DNA of 64,000 nucleotides from JAFAXD01 sp035472475 (GTDB taxonomy: Bacteria; Pseudomonadota; Alphaproteobacteria; Rhizobiales; Xanthobacteraceae), in assembly GCA_035472475.1 (NCBI GenBank), contig DATIPA010000068.1:22304-86303 (forward strand), written 5' to 3'. A model generated the notes under the pieces. The model saw only the letters and a program-made list of their open reading frames with translations. It did not search any database and was not told the origin of the DNA. Within the stretch, counting starts at the first letter, position 1; every line of letters starts with the position of its first letter. The translations under genes were made by a program, and so were the position numbers. Shown in pieces: positions 15,858 through 25,869 of the stretch.

Positions 15858-16970
15858 CTAGGCGGCCAACTGCTCCATCTCCTTGAGAATGGCACCCCCC
15901 ATCTCGGCGGTGCTGACCACCGTGGTCCCCTCCGACTTGATGTCTGCAGTGCGTAACCCCTTGGCGAGCGCTGCCGCGATCGCCCGGTCGACGAGGTCGG
16001 CCTCCTTGCCCATCCCGAACGAGTAGCGCAGCGCCATCGCGAACGACGCAATCATGGCGATTGGGTTGGCCAAGCCCTTGCCGGCGATGTCCGGGGCCGA
16101 CCCATGCACCGGCTCGTAGAGTGCCCGCCGCTTCTTGGTCTTGGCATCGATTTCGCCGAGCGAGGCCGACGGCAGCATGCCGAGCGAGCCGGTGAGCATG
16201 GCGGCGACGTCTGAGAGCATGTCGCCGAACAGATTGTCGGTGACGATCACGTCAAACTGCTTCGGCCAGCGTACGAGCTGCATGCCGCCGGCGTCGGCGA
16301 GCTGATGCTCGAGCGTGACGTCCTTGTATTCGCGCTGGTGCACCTGAGCGATGACCTCGTGCCAGAGCACGCCGGTCTTCATGACGTTGCGCTTTTCCAT
16401 CGAGGTGACTTTGTTGCGCCGCGCCCGCGCGAGTTCAAACGCAACACGGCCGATGCGCTCGATCTCGTAGGTGTCGTAGACCTGGGTGTCGATCGCGCGC
16501 CTCTGGCCGTTGCCGAGGTCGGTGATGGTCTTCGGCTCACCGAAGTACACCCCGCCGGTGAGCTCGCGCAGAATGATGATGTCGAGGCCGTCGACGACCT
16601 CGCGCTTAAGGCTGGAGGAGTCCGCCAATGCCGGGTAGCAAAGCGCCGGGCGGATGTTGGCGAACAGGCCGAGATCCTTGCGCAGCCGCAGCAGCCCCGC
16701 CTCCGGCCGGACGTCGTACGGTACGCTGTCCCACTTGGGACCGCCGACCGCGCCGAACAGCACCGCATCGGCGGCCTTGGCTTTCGCCATGGTTTCGTCG
16801 GTCACCGCAACCTTGTGGGCGTCGTAAGCCGATCCGCCGACCAGCGCTTCCTCAGTTTTGAACTGGGCGACGCCACGCCGGTTCATCCAGGCGATCACGC
16901 GTTTGACCTCGGCCATGACCTCGGGGCCGATGCCGTCGCCGGGAAGCAGAAGCAGATTGATCGCTGGCAT
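15858..16970 (-). CDS. leuB: 3-isopropylmalate dehydrogenase
   Basis: Oxidatively decarboxylates 3-isopropylmalate in leucine synthesis. It begins MPAINLLLLPGDGIGPEVMA and has the NAD-binding and catalytic motifs GSAPDIAGKGLANP and DVIVTDNLFGDMLSD. I chose the ATG at 16970 because AGGAAGG lies 8 bases upstream; a GTG at 16979 is too close to that site. The product is 370 residues, normal for the family. Confidence 0.97.
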   Translation of the reverse strand: MPAINLLLLPGDGIGPEVMAEVKRVIAWMNRRGVAQFKTEEALVGGSAYDAHKVAVTDETMAKAKAADAVLFGAVGGPKWDSVPYDVRPEAGLLRLRKDLGLFANIRPALCYPALADSSSLKREVVDGLDIIILRELTGGVYFGEPKTITDLGNGQRRAIDTQVYDTYEIERIGRVAFELARARRNKVTSMEKRNVMKTGVLWHEVIAQVHQREYKDVTLEHQLADAGGMQLVRWPKQFDVIVTDNLFGDMLSDVAAMLTGSLGMLPSASLGEIDAKTKKRRALYEPVHGSAPDIAGKGLANPIAMIASFAMALRYSFGMGKEADLVDRAIAAALAKGLRTADIKSEGTTVVSTAEMGGAILKEMEQLAA

Positions 16971-17116
16971 ATCGCTCACCTTCCTAAGGGGTTGCGCGAA
17001 GTGCTATCGAGCGCGGCCGCAATTGGCAAGGCGGCGCGACCTTCCAGGATTGCGAAGCGTGGCTACACGAATCGCCCATTGTGCCGCCGCGCCGCGCGCA
17101 CGACTTTGATCTCTCG

Positions 17117-18319
17117 ATGTCACCGGCTCAACATGACGACCGTGCGCTTTGGCGCGACGGCGCCACCATCGTTATCCTGGCGCTGGCCCCCGCAATCGGC
17201 GTCGGGATCGCGCGCTTTGCATATTCGCTGGTGCTTCCCGACATGCGCGCCAGCCTCGATTGGAGCTATGCAGCAGCCGGCTTCATGAACACGGTCAATG
17301 CGGTCGGTTATCTGGTTGGCGCGCTCGCAGCCGCGAGCGTGATCAAGCGCGTTGGCCAATTCGGTTCGATCTTCTACGGCTCGCTCACCTGCGTGATCGC
17401 GTTGGCGCTCTCGGCGGCGTCCGGGAATTTTCTAGTGTTGAGTCTGGCGCGGCTCGCGGCCGGCATCAGCGGGGCGATTGCTTTTGTCGGCGGCGGAGTT
17501 GCGGCGGCGCGTCTATCGCAGAACCATCGCAACCATGCCGCGTTGCTTCTGAGCCTCTACTACATCGGGCCTGGCATCGGGATCGTATTGTCAGGGATCG
17601 CCGCGCCATTGGTGCTGGCAGCGTTGGGACCCGGATCATGGTGGATTGTGTGGGGCGCGCTGGCGGCCATCACCGCGCTTCTGTGCCTCGCACTTGCAAG
17701 CGTGCGCACTGACACGGATGCGGGCAATCCAGCGAAAAAACAGGAGCGGGCCGCGCTCAACCCGATGGCGTTGGTTCTTGCGAGCTACTGCGTCTACAGC
17801 GTCGCAACGATTGCCTACATGACCTTTATGATCGCCTGGCTTGCCAAGGCCGGGGCCGGAGCGCTGACGCAAAGCGTGTTCTGGATACTGCTCGGGCTCG
17901 GTGGTGTCGCGTCCCCGTTCTTGTGGTCGTGGACGATGGTCTCGACGCGCGGTGGGCGCGCGATCGCAATGCTGACTACGTTCACATTCGTGGCCGTCAT
18001 GATCGGCCTGTTCGCCAACGTGCGCGCGCTGCAGTTTCTGTCTGCGTTTGCTTTCGGGTCGGTGTTGCTCGCGGTCGTCTCGGCGAGCACCGCGTTCGTG
18101 CGACGCAATTATCCAGCCACTGCGTGGCCGAGCGGTGTCGGCGCGATGACGGTGGCATTCGGGCTTGGTCAGGCGATCGGACCGATCCTCAGTGGCGCAA
18201 TTACCGATGTGACCGGCGACCTATCAATTGGCCTGCAGTCCTCGGTCGCGTTTCTGGCGGTTGGCGCGCTTTTGGCAGCCTTCCAGCGCGACCTCGCACT
18301 TGGCGCGTTTCCACGCTAG
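17117..18319 (+). CDS. YbfB/YjiJ-family MFS transporter
   Basis: A 400-residue inner-membrane carrier with about 12 hydrophobic segments. The opening LALAPAIGVGIARFAYSLVL and DLGDWSYAAAGFMNT-like region around LDWSYAAAGFMNT match the YbfB/YjiJ group of the major facilitator superfamily. Substrates of this group are mostly unknown. The ATG at 17117 is taken as start; there is no clear ribosome-binding site and a GTG at 17081 is an alternative. A cupin gene follows 27 bases downstream and may be cotranscribed. Confidence 0.85.
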   Translation: MSPAQHDDRALWRDGATIVILALAPAIGVGIARFAYSLVLPDMRASLDWSYAAAGFMNTVNAVGYLVGALAAASVIKRVGQFGSIFYGSLTCVIALALSAASGNFLVLSLARLAAGISGAIAFVGGGVAAARLSQNHRNHAALLLSLYYIGPGIGIVLSGIAAPLVLAALGPGSWWIVWGALAAITALLCLALASVRTDTDAGNPAKKQERAALNPMALVLASYCVYSVATIAYMTFMIAWLAKAGAGALTQSVFWILLGLGGVASPFLWSWTMVSTRGGRAIAMLTTFTFVAVMIGLFANVRALQFLSAFAFGSVLLAVVSASTAFVRRNYPATAWPSGVGAMTVAFGLGQAIGPILSGAITDVTGDLSIGLQSSVAFLAVGALLAAFQRDLALGAFPR

Positions 18320-18346
18320 GCTACCTGCAACAAGCAAGGGTGCAGG

Positions 18347-18799
18347 ATGATCTCTGTCTTTCGCGCGACGATTTGCGCCACCGTTTTCATGATCACAGCC
18401 GCCGGCGCCGGAGAACTCAACCCGGCCGCGGTCGCTTACAAATTGCCCGACCAGATCGAATGGAAGTCGCCGGCGGGGAATGCCGGGGTGCAGCTGGCGG
18501 TTCTGGTGGGCGATCCAGCCAAGCCCGGCCTTTACGTGGTGCTGACCAAGTGGCTGCCGGGCAACATGAGCCATCCGCATTTCCATCCCAACGATCGGTT
18601 CATCACCGTGCTCAAGGGGACCTGGTGGGTCGGCACCGGCACCAAGTTCAATCCGGACAACACCGTCCCGATGCCTGCCGGCACCTTCGTCACGCACTTC
18701 GGCAAGCAGGTCCACTACGACGGGGCGAAGGACGGGGAAACGGTTTTGCTGATCGTCGGCGAGGGGCCGGCCACTATCACGCCGGCGGAGGAGAAATGA
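18347..18799 (+). CDS. Secreted cupin-domain protein
   Basis: A 150-residue protein with a short signal peptide (ICATVFMITAAGAGE) and one cupin barrel. The metal-binding motif 1 is HPHFHPND with the following FITVLKGTWWVGTG strand, and motif 2 includes GKQVHYDGAK. Exported single-domain cupins of this kind are widespread and unassigned. It follows the MFS gene at 27 bases; its stop is 15 bases from the stop of the convergent molybdenum oxidoreductase gene. Confidence 0.8.
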   Translation: MISVFRATICATVFMITAAGAGELNPAAVAYKLPDQIEWKSPAGNAGVQLAVLVGDPAKPGLYVVLTKWLPGNMSHPHFHPNDRFITVLKGTWWVGTGTKFNPDNTVPMPAGTFVTHFGKQVHYDGAKDGETVLLIVGEGPATITPAEEK

Positions 18800-18814
18800 C
18801 CGGGCCCGCGCCGG

Positions 18815-19588
<774 letters not shown>

Positions 19589-19590
19589 GT

Positions 19591-20214
19591 TCATCTCCCG
19601 ATCACCATGGCGCGCAGGCTCTTGGGAACGATCAGCGCCAGCAGAATGTGGATCACCAGAAAACCGACGATCGCCGTCATCGCGAAGAAATGGACGTAGC
19701 GGGCAGCGTCGTAGCCGCCGAACAGGGCGGTCAATTCCTGGACCTGCACCGGCTTCCAGATCGAGAGTCCCGAGAGCACCGCGACGATACCCGCCAGGAT
19801 CACGCCCAGGTAGAGCAGCCGTTGCACCGCGTTGTAGACCGACAGATCCTCATGCGAGAGCTGGCCACTCAGCGCGGCCACGAGGTCGCGCGCGACGTCT
19901 GAAGGCCGGATCGGAAACAGCTTGCGACGGAAGCGGCCGGTTGCAATTCCAAGCGTCAGATAGACGAGGCCGTTGACGGCAAGAACCCACATGGCGGCGA
20001 AGTGCACCAGCAGGGCGCCGGCGAGCCAGTTGCCGATCCCGACCGGGAATACAAACGGAAACAGCGGCGACGCGTTGTAGATCGTCCAGCCCGAGCCGAT
20101 CATGAAGATCATCGCGAGCGCGTTGATCCAATGGGTCACGCGCACCCAGATTGGATGGACGACCTGGCTGGCAGGGCCTGTCAGCGTGACGACGTCGAAG
20201 GCTTGGGCCGACAT
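19591..20214 (-). CDS. Cytochrome b/b6-type membrane subunit, partner of the Mo oxidoreductase
   Basis: A 207-residue membrane protein with about four helices and conserved histidines typical of the b561/Ni-Fe-hydrogenase cytochrome b group (VHPIWVRVTHWINALAMIFM at the first helix; LLVHFAAMW; YVHFFAMTAIVGFLVIHILL). It should pass electrons between quinone and the periplasmic molybdenum enzyme encoded directly after it. The ATG at 20214 is chosen because GGAAG precedes it. The pairing resembles MsrPQ functionally, but the cytochrome is not of the MsrQ type by appearance. Confidence 0.82.
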   Translation of the reverse strand: MSAQAFDVVTLTGPASQVVHPIWVRVTHWINALAMIFMIGSGWTIYNASPLFPFVFPVGIGNWLAGALLVHFAAMWVLAVNGLVYLTLGIATGRFRRKLFPIRPSDVARDLVAALSGQLSHEDLSVYNAVQRLLYLGVILAGIVAVLSGLSIWKPVQVQELTALFGGYDAARYVHFFAMTAIVGFLVIHILLALIVPKSLRAMVIGR

Positions 20215-20300
20215 GATTGCTTCCGTAGTACGGGAACCTAGCAAAAAGACCGGGTTGGTGTCGCGTCACATCAACTCACGCCTGCGCGAGTGGTTTCCGA

Positions 20301-20354
20301 CCCTCTCCCCGCAAACGGGGAGAGGGCGGCAGGCCTCGTCCGTGAGCGAGGCCT
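20301..20354. terminator. Two tandem hairpins (repeat-type) downstream of the fasciclin gene
   Basis: CCCTCTCCCCG/CGGGGAGAGGG (20301-20326, 4-base loop) and AGGCCTCG/CGAGGCCT (20331-20354, 8-base loop) are both perfect. They begin 7 bases past the stop of the minus-strand fasciclin gene and lie before the cytochrome b promoter region. There is no T-run, so if this is a terminator it is not a classical intrinsic one. I recall the first hairpin as a common dispersed sequence in Bradyrhizobium-like genomes. Confidence 0.6.
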
Positions 20355-20361
20355 AAGTGGC

Positions 20362-20934
20362 TCACATCGGCAGCAGCACTGTGTCGATCACGTGGATCAC
20401 GCCGTTCGACTGCAGCACATCCGGGATGGTGACCATGGCAACATCCCCCTTGGCGTCGGTGACCGAGAGCTTGCCGGGGCCGGCCTGCTTGATCCAGATG
20501 TCGCCACCCGCAACGGTCTTGAACTTGGCGGTGCCTTCGCCGTCCTTGATGGCTTTCATCAGGGTCGCCGCGGTCAGGCGGCCCGGGACCACGTGATAGG
20601 TGAGGATCTTGGTCAGCGTGTCCTTGTTCTCGGGCTTGACCAGGTTGTCGACGGTGCCCGCCGGCAACTTGGCGAACGCCGCGTTGGTCGGGGCGAACAC
20701 CGTGAACGGACCGGCGCTTTGCAACGTGTCGACGAGGCCCGCGGTCTTCACCGCGGCCACCAGCGTGGTGTGGTCCTTGGAGTTGACGGCGTTCTGGACG
20801 ATGTTCTTGGACGGGTACATCGGCGCGCCGCCGACGTTCACGGTCTTTTCGTTCATGGACTCGGCCGACGCCGGGATCGACGCGAGGAGGAGGGTCGCGA
20901 CCGCGGCCGAGGCAAACAGACTGAAGCGAGACAT
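20362..20934 (-). CDS. Secreted fasciclin (FAS1) domain protein
   Basis: A 190-residue protein with a signal peptide (MSRFSLFASAAVATLLLASI, cleavage near PASA) and one FAS1 domain. Family motifs are seen at AGPFTVFAPTNAAFAKLP (H1 box) and LTYHVVPGRLTA with the closing NGVIHVIDTVLLP (H2 box). Bacterial FAS1 proteins act in adhesion or surface interactions, but many are uncharacterised. AGGAG lies 6 bases before the ATG at 20934. It is monocistronic. Confidence 0.9.
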   Translation of the reverse strand: MSRFSLFASAAVATLLLASIPASAESMNEKTVNVGGAPMYPSKNIVQNAVNSKDHTTLVAAVKTAGLVDTLQSAGPFTVFAPTNAAFAKLPAGTVDNLVKPENKDTLTKILTYHVVPGRLTAATLMKAIKDGEGTAKFKTVAGGDIWIKQAGPGKLSVTDAKGDVAMVTIPDVLQSNGVIHVIDTVLLPM

Positions 20935-21139
20935 GGGGAGCTCCTGATCGGGTTGTCGTGGGGCACTGAACCGCCCGGGTTGCGACGGACGAAGATCTCC
21001 GTGCCCGCCGTCTGAGCGCCGGGCGCATGCGATCTCGTCGTCGCAGGCAGTTACGGGCGCCCGGCGCGCGGGTTTTGCGGCGCCGCGTGGTCTCACGCGC
21101 TCGTGATGATGCCCCGCAAAGGCGTGATGACGATCAGGT

Positions 21140-21526
21140 TCACCCGCCCCGTTTTGCCGTGACCTCGATCTCGACCTGCATCTCGGGCCGCAACAGCCCG
21201 GCAATGACGAAGATCGCCGCGGCCGGCCGGATGTCGCGAAACACCTCGCCACACACCGCGAGCACCGCATCGGCGTCGGTGCGGTCGAGGATGTAGTAGC
21301 GGGCCCGCACCACGTCGGCGAGGCCGAAGCCCGCTTCATCCAAGGCCCGCGAGATCGTGCGGAAGCAGTTGCGCGTCTGCTCGGCCACGTCGGGCGGCAT
21401 CTGCATCGTGGCGTAGTCGTAGCCGGTGGTCCCGGCCACAAAGCAGAAATCGCCGTCTACGACCGCGCGGCTATAGCCGGCAGTCTTTTCGAACGGCGAG
21501 CCGGTGGAGATCAGACGTCGGGTCAT
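21140..21526 (-). CDS. RidA (YjgF/YER057c) family protein
   Basis: A 128-residue protein of the reactive-imine deaminase superfamily. It begins MTRRLISTGSPFEKTAGYSR and has VAGTTGYDYAT and the segment VVRARYYILDRTDAD, with RPAAAIFVIAGLLRPEMQVE at the end, where the substrate-binding arginine and acidic residue usually lie. Classical RidA hydrolyses 2-aminoacrylate; this is a diverged subgroup and the substrate is uncertain. The ATG at 21526 is chosen as start by family length. It is divergent from the mesaconyl-CoA hydratase gene. Confidence 0.85.
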   Translation of the reverse strand: MTRRLISTGSPFEKTAGYSRAVVDGDFCFVAGTTGYDYATMQMPPDVAEQTRNCFRTISRALDEAGFGLADVVRARYYILDRTDADAVLAVCGEVFRDIRPAAAIFVIAGLLRPEMQVEIEVTAKRGG

Positions 21527-21582
21527 GGCACGGCGAGAGCGTTCCTGATGCGGAAGCCGGCAAATAGTAGCCTTTGGTTTCA

Positions 21583-21611
21583 AGTTCCTATCCGCAGTGA
21601 TGATAGGAACT
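21583..21611. promoter_or_regulatory. Perfect 10-bp inverted repeat between ridA-like and mch genes
   Basis: AGTTCCTATC (21583-21592) and GATAGGAACT (21602-21611) are exact complements, 9 bases apart. They lie in the 134-base divergent spacer, 57 bases upstream of the RidA-family gene and 50 bases upstream of mch. Position and symmetry suggest a dimeric regulator site controlling one or both genes. Confidence 0.5.
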
Positions 21612-21660
21612 AATATCCATTGCCGGTAACTTGGCGGCAGTCCACCGGTAGAGTTGTGCC

Positions 21661-22710
21661 ATGGGCAAGGCCAATCCTGGCAACTTTTTCGAGGATTTCC
21701 GGGTCGGCCAGGTCATCCAGCACGCGACCCCGCGCACGCTGACGGTCGGCGACGTCGCGCTCTATACCGCGCTCTACGGGTCGCGCTTTGCGGTGCAATC
21801 CTCCGACGCGTTTGCGCAGGCGATCGGCTACCCCTTCGCCCCGATCGACGACCTGCTCGTGTTCCATGTCGTGTTCGGCAAGACGGTTCCCGACATCTCG
21901 CTCAACGCGGTTGCCAACCTCGGCTATGGAGATTGCCGGTTCCTGGCGGCGGTTTATCCCAACGACACCTTGAGCGCCGCATCCGAGGTTATCGGGCTGC
22001 GCGAGAATTCGTGCCACAAGACCGGCGTTGTTTATGTGCGGTCAACCGGCACCAACCAGGACGGTGAGAAGGTCCTCGAGTATGTGCGCTGGGTAATGGT
22101 GCACAAGCGCAGCGAAGCCGCGCCCGCCCCGGGTGATCATGTTCCGGAGCTGCCCAAGAGCGTCGAGCCAACGCAACTCGGCAGCGCCTGTCCCGCAATC
22201 GACATCAGGGCTTACGACACGGAGCTCGCCGGGAGCACGGCGCGGTGGGGCGATTACGCGGTTGGCGAGAAGATCGATCATGTCGACGGCATCACCGTCG
22301 AGGAGGCCGAGCACCAGCTCGCAACCCGGCTCTACCAAAACACGGCGCGCGTCCACTTCAACCTCTTCACCGAGGCGCACGGGCGCTTCGGCCGCCGCCT
22401 GATCTACGGAGGGCATGTCATCTCGCTCGCGCGTGCGCTGTCGTTCAATGGCCTTGCCAATGCATTCCACGTCGCGGCGATCAACGGCGGCCGTCATGTG
22501 GCGCCGCTGTTCGCCGGCTTGACCGTGTTTGCCTGGTCCGAGGTACTGGACAAGGTGACGCTGCCGGAACGCGACGACGTCGGTGCACTGCGATTGCGCA
22601 CGGTCGCGACCAAGGATCAGCCCTGCGGCGCCTTTCCGTTGCACGCCGGCGACAAGGACGACCCGTCCGTCATCCTCGATCTCGATTATTGGGTGCTGCT
22701 GCCGCGGTAG
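21661..22710 (+). CDS. mch: Mesaconyl-CoA hydratase (double MaoC-like hot-dog)
   Basis: A 349-residue protein with two tandem MaoC/hot-dog halves. The N-terminal stretch GKANPGNFFEDFRVGQVI, followed by DDLLVFHVVFGKTVPDISLN and GVVYVRSTGTNQ, matches the mesaconyl-CoA hydratase group as I know it. That enzyme interconverts mesaconyl-C1-CoA and beta-methylmalyl-CoA in the ethylmalonyl-CoA or 3-hydroxypropionate pathways. The second half carries VHFNLFTEAHGRFGRRLIYG. A CitE/Mcl-type lyase gene 8 kb away could supply the next step. A generic MaoC dehydratase is the alternative. Confidence 0.8.
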   Translation: MGKANPGNFFEDFRVGQVIQHATPRTLTVGDVALYTALYGSRFAVQSSDAFAQAIGYPFAPIDDLLVFHVVFGKTVPDISLNAVANLGYGDCRFLAAVYPNDTLSAASEVIGLRENSCHKTGVVYVRSTGTNQDGEKVLEYVRWVMVHKRSEAAPAPGDHVPELPKSVEPTQLGSACPAIDIRAYDTELAGSTARWGDYAVGEKIDHVDGITVEEAEHQLATRLYQNTARVHFNLFTEAHGRFGRRLIYGGHVISLARALSFNGLANAFHVAAINGGRHVAPLFAGLTVFAWSEVLDKVTLPERDDVGALRLRTVATKDQPCGAFPLHAGDKDDPSVILDLDYWVLLPR

Positions 22711-22817
22711 CTGCATGCCGAGTTTTACTGGGGCATGTACTCATAAATAGCCCGGCCTGTTCGGTCTTGGGCAAAGCGGACTTTGAGCCGATATCGCGGA
22801 ATGACAGTACTAATCCC

Positions 22818-24689
22818 ATGACCACGGAAAAAAAGGCCAACCCTTGGCAGCTGGCGCTGACTGCGATCGGCATCGTGTACGGCGACATCGGTACCAGTCC
22901 GCTCTACGCGTTTTCGATCGCCCTGCACGCAACTGGAAGCCCAGTCCCGACGCCGGGAGACGTACTTGGGATTATCTCGCTCATCTTCTGGGCGATCATG
23001 CTTATGGTTTCTCTCAAATACGTCGTCTTCGTCCTTCGAGCCGACAATGACGGCGAAGGCGGCATTCTGGCACTTCTGTCACTGGTAGAGCCGGACCAGA
23101 GCGCGGGTAGAACTCGATTGCCGATCGTCGTGATGCTTGGCGTTGCCGGGGCCGCGCTGCTTTACGGCGATGGGATCATCACTCCGGCGATCTCCGTGCT
23201 TTCCGCCATGGAAGGCCTAAAGCTCGCGACCCCTGCGGCCGGCCCATTCATTGTACCGGTCACCCTCGCAATTTTGATTGTCCTGTTCGTCATCCAACGG
23301 CACGGGACCACGATGATCGGGCGGTTTTTCGGCCCGGTGATGGTGACCTGGTTTGTCGTCATCGGCGGGCTAGGCGCGGTCAATGTTTGGGGCGCACCGA
23401 GTGTCATCCGGGCGATCAATCCGCTCGAGGCCGTACGGTTTCTGAGTGCGAACCCGCTGATCTCGTTCGCGGTGTTTGGCGCGATCTTTCTTACCATCAC
23501 GGGCGGCGAGGCGCTCTATGCGGACATGGGCCACGTGGGCGCGACGGCGATCCGGCGGGCCTGGTTCGCACTGGTGTTACCGGCGCTGCTCCTGAATTAT
23601 TTCGGCCAGGGGGCGCTCGTCCTTAGTGATCCTACTGCAGTCGAGAACCCCTTCTACCGGCTGGCGCCGCCGTGGGCGCTTATACCCATGGTCGTGCTTG
23701 CCGGCATGGCAACGATCATTGCGTCACAGGCGCTGATCTCGGGCATTTTTTCGCTGACCCGACAGGCGATACAAATGGGGTTTTGTCCACTTGCCAGGAT
23801 CGTTCCGACGTCGAGCGAAGAGGCTGGCCAAGTCTACGTGCCGATCGCCAACTGGCTGTTGATGGTCGCCACCTTGCTGATTGTCGTGCTGTTCCAGTCG
23901 TCTGCCAACCTCGCCGCCGCCTATGGTATCGCCGTGTCGGCCACGATGCTGATAACGACGATTTTGCTTTATCGGGCGATGGTGACGTGGTGGCCGCGTG
24001 TCCTAGTCGTGCCGATCATCGTGGCCTTCGCCATCGTCGACACAGTGTTCCTTGCGTCCAATTCCTTGAAAATCGTCGATGGCGGCTGGATTCCGATCGT
24101 GATCGGCGCTCTGGTGGCAACCGTGATGCTGAGCTGGCATCGCGGCTCATCGGTGGTGCGGCGTCAGTTGTCCGACATGTCGATGCCGCTTGCCAAGTTC
24201 GTCGACAACATCGACCAGATGGTCGTGGCCCGTGTCGCAGGGACGGGCGTATGGCTAACGAAAGTTGCTCACGGCGCATCGCCGATGCTGCTGCATCACA
24301 TCAGGCACAATCAGGTCGTGCATGAGGCCGTCGTGCTTCTGACTCACGTCCGCGATCGACGGCCGCGCGTGCCGTTCCCCGAGCGCCATTCAGTTCACCG
24401 CCTCGGCAACGGCTGCTATCATATCCAGGTGCGCCTCGGTTACATGCAGACGCCCGCTCTCCCACTCACGCTCGAGAATTGCCAACCCCTCGGCTTCGAC
24501 GCCGATATCAAGAATGTTCATTATTATGTTGCCCGCGAAACGGTTGTGCGCCGGGCAGAGGGCTCCGCGATGGGACCAATCGGATTTGGAGTCTTTGCGT
24601 TTCTAACCCGCAACGCCAGCCGCGCGCCCGACTTCTTCCGAATTCCGCATGTGGAGGTATTCGAAGTGGGATTTAGACTTGAGATATGA
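22818..24689 (+). CDS. kup: Kup low-affinity potassium transporter
   Basis: A 623-residue K+:H+ symporter with 12 membrane segments and a C-terminal cytoplasmic domain. The start ALTAIGIVYGDIGTSPLYAF is the Kup signature, and ALLYGDGIITPAISVLSAME and FLTITGGEALYADMGH confirm it. The final 170 residues form the soluble domain (HSVHRLGNGCYHIQVRLGYM). The ATG at 22818 is taken as start by homology; no clear ribosome-binding site is seen. It stands alone, 107 bases after mch. Confidence 0.95.
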   Translation: MTTEKKANPWQLALTAIGIVYGDIGTSPLYAFSIALHATGSPVPTPGDVLGIISLIFWAIMLMVSLKYVVFVLRADNDGEGGILALLSLVEPDQSAGRTRLPIVVMLGVAGAALLYGDGIITPAISVLSAMEGLKLATPAAGPFIVPVTLAILIVLFVIQRHGTTMIGRFFGPVMVTWFVVIGGLGAVNVWGAPSVIRAINPLEAVRFLSANPLISFAVFGAIFLTITGGEALYADMGHVGATAIRRAWFALVLPALLLNYFGQGALVLSDPTAVENPFYRLAPPWALIPMVVLAGMATIIASQALISGIFSLTRQAIQMGFCPLARIVPTSSEEAGQVYVPIANWLLMVATLLIVVLFQSSANLAAAYGIAVSATMLITTILLYRAMVTWWPRVLVVPIIVAFAIVDTVFLASNSLKIVDGGWIPIVIGALVATVMLSWHRGSSVVRRQLSDMSMPLAKFVDNIDQMVVARVAGTGVWLTKVAHGASPMLLHHIRHNQVVHEAVVLLTHVRDRRPRVPFPERHSVHRLGNGCYHIQVRLGYMQTPALPLTLENCQPLGFDADIKNVHYYVARETVVRRAEGSAMGPIGFGVFAFLTRNASRAPDFFRIPHVEVFEVGFRLEI

Positions 24690-24742
24690 CTGGCCGCGGG
24701 TCGACCGCTAGGCAGGACGTCGCCTCGCCCGGAACATAAGGG

Positions 24743-25630
24743 TCACCCCTTCGCCCGCAGATATTCCACCAGCTGCCGTGCATAGTTCGGCAGCTCCTCA
24801 AGATCGCGCACGCAGATCGTCAACTCGCGCAGCGCCCAGGAATCCTTGAGCGTGACCGTCGCAATCGCCATTGTCTTGGCGGCCCGCCGCGCCGTCGTCT
24901 CCGGCACGATGCCGATCCCGACATTGCTCTCGACCATCCGGCAGACCGCGTCGAAGCTGCGCAGCTGAATGCGCAGGCGCAACGGCTTGCCGATCCGGGC
25001 GGCCTTGTCCGACAGGAATCGCTGGATTGCGCTCGACCGGTCGAGCCCAACGAAATTCTGCTCCAGCACGTCCGCAAATGCGATCTCGCTGCGTTTGGCG
25101 AGCGCATGCCCGCGCGCCACCGCCAGCACGAAGCGATCCTTGCGGAACGGAAACGTGGTCAGTGCCCCGGTGTCGACCGTGCCGGCGACGATGCCGATGT
25201 CGGCGACGCCTTCGGCGATTAGTCCGACGATTTCGTCGCTCAGCCGTTCCTCGAGCTCAACGCTGACCTGGGGGTGCGCGGCCAGAAATGCGGAAAGCGC
25301 CTCCGGCAGGAACTCGGCAAGCGCATTTGTATTCGACAGAACCCGGATCTGCCCCACCGACGCGCCGGCGAAAGCGCCAAGATCTTCGCGCAGCCGCTCG
25401 GTCTGCTGCAGGATCGCGCGCGCGTGGGTTAGCAATGCGCGCCCGGCCTGGGTTGGCGCCACGCCCTGGCGGCCGCGCGTGAGCAGCGGCGCGCCGAGCG
25501 ACTCCTCCATGTGGCGGATGCGCGTCGACGCAGCACCGAGCGCAAGATTTGCCTTCAATGCGCCGCGCGTGATGCTGCCGGCCTCGACCACGTGCCGGAA
25601 CAGGCTGAGATCGACCAGATCGAAATGCAT
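24743..25630 (-). CDS. LysR-family transcriptional regulator
   Basis: A 295-residue regulator. The winged-helix domain covers about residues 1-65 (DLSLFRHVVEAGSITRGALK, ASTRIRHMEESLGAPLLTR) and the rest is the periplasmic-binding-type effector domain (LVGLIAEGVADIGIV-like segment IVGLIAEGVADIGIV). The ATG at 25630 (MHFDLVDL) fits the family. The 239-base upstream region is shared with the divergent sdhC, so it might influence sdh, but LysR targets cannot be read from the sequence. Confidence 0.88.
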   Translation of the reverse strand: MHFDLVDLSLFRHVVEAGSITRGALKANLALGAASTRIRHMEESLGAPLLTRGRQGVAPTQAGRALLTHARAILQQTERLREDLGAFAGASVGQIRVLSNTNALAEFLPEALSAFLAAHPQVSVELEERLSDEIVGLIAEGVADIGIVAGTVDTGALTTFPFRKDRFVLAVARGHALAKRSEIAFADVLEQNFVGLDRSSAIQRFLSDKAARIGKPLRLRIQLRSFDAVCRMVESNVGIGIVPETTARRAAKTMAIATVTLKDSWALRELTICVRDLEELPNYARQLVEYLRAKG

Positions 25631-25696
25631 TGTCTTCGTGCTTCGCGAAGGAACCCTACGCCATACGCTCATTGCACCGGGCTGTTCTCGAACCTA

Positions 25697-25719
25697 TTGT
25701 TTCGCCATCGGCGAAGCAA
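25697..25719. promoter_or_regulatory. Near-perfect inverted repeat in the lysR-sdhC spacer
   Basis: TTGTTTCGCC (25697-25706) and GGCGAAGCAA (25710-25719) pair with one mismatch across 3 bases. It lies 67 bases upstream of the LysR-type gene and 151 bases upstream of sdhC. It may be a regulator site or a stem-loop in the leader. The rest of this 239-base spacer holds no gene. Confidence 0.35.
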
Positions 25720-25869
25720 GGCGGCCTTACCCGGGAGCCGCCGGTTTCGGCCCGGGACATGCAAGTCGCTGCGGTGTGCGCAGCTCGGCGCGGCGCAGAC
25801 ATTGCAACGGCCCATATTGCGACCGCCGGTCGCATTCGATAGGAACGTGCGGGTTCTCGGAGATTGATT

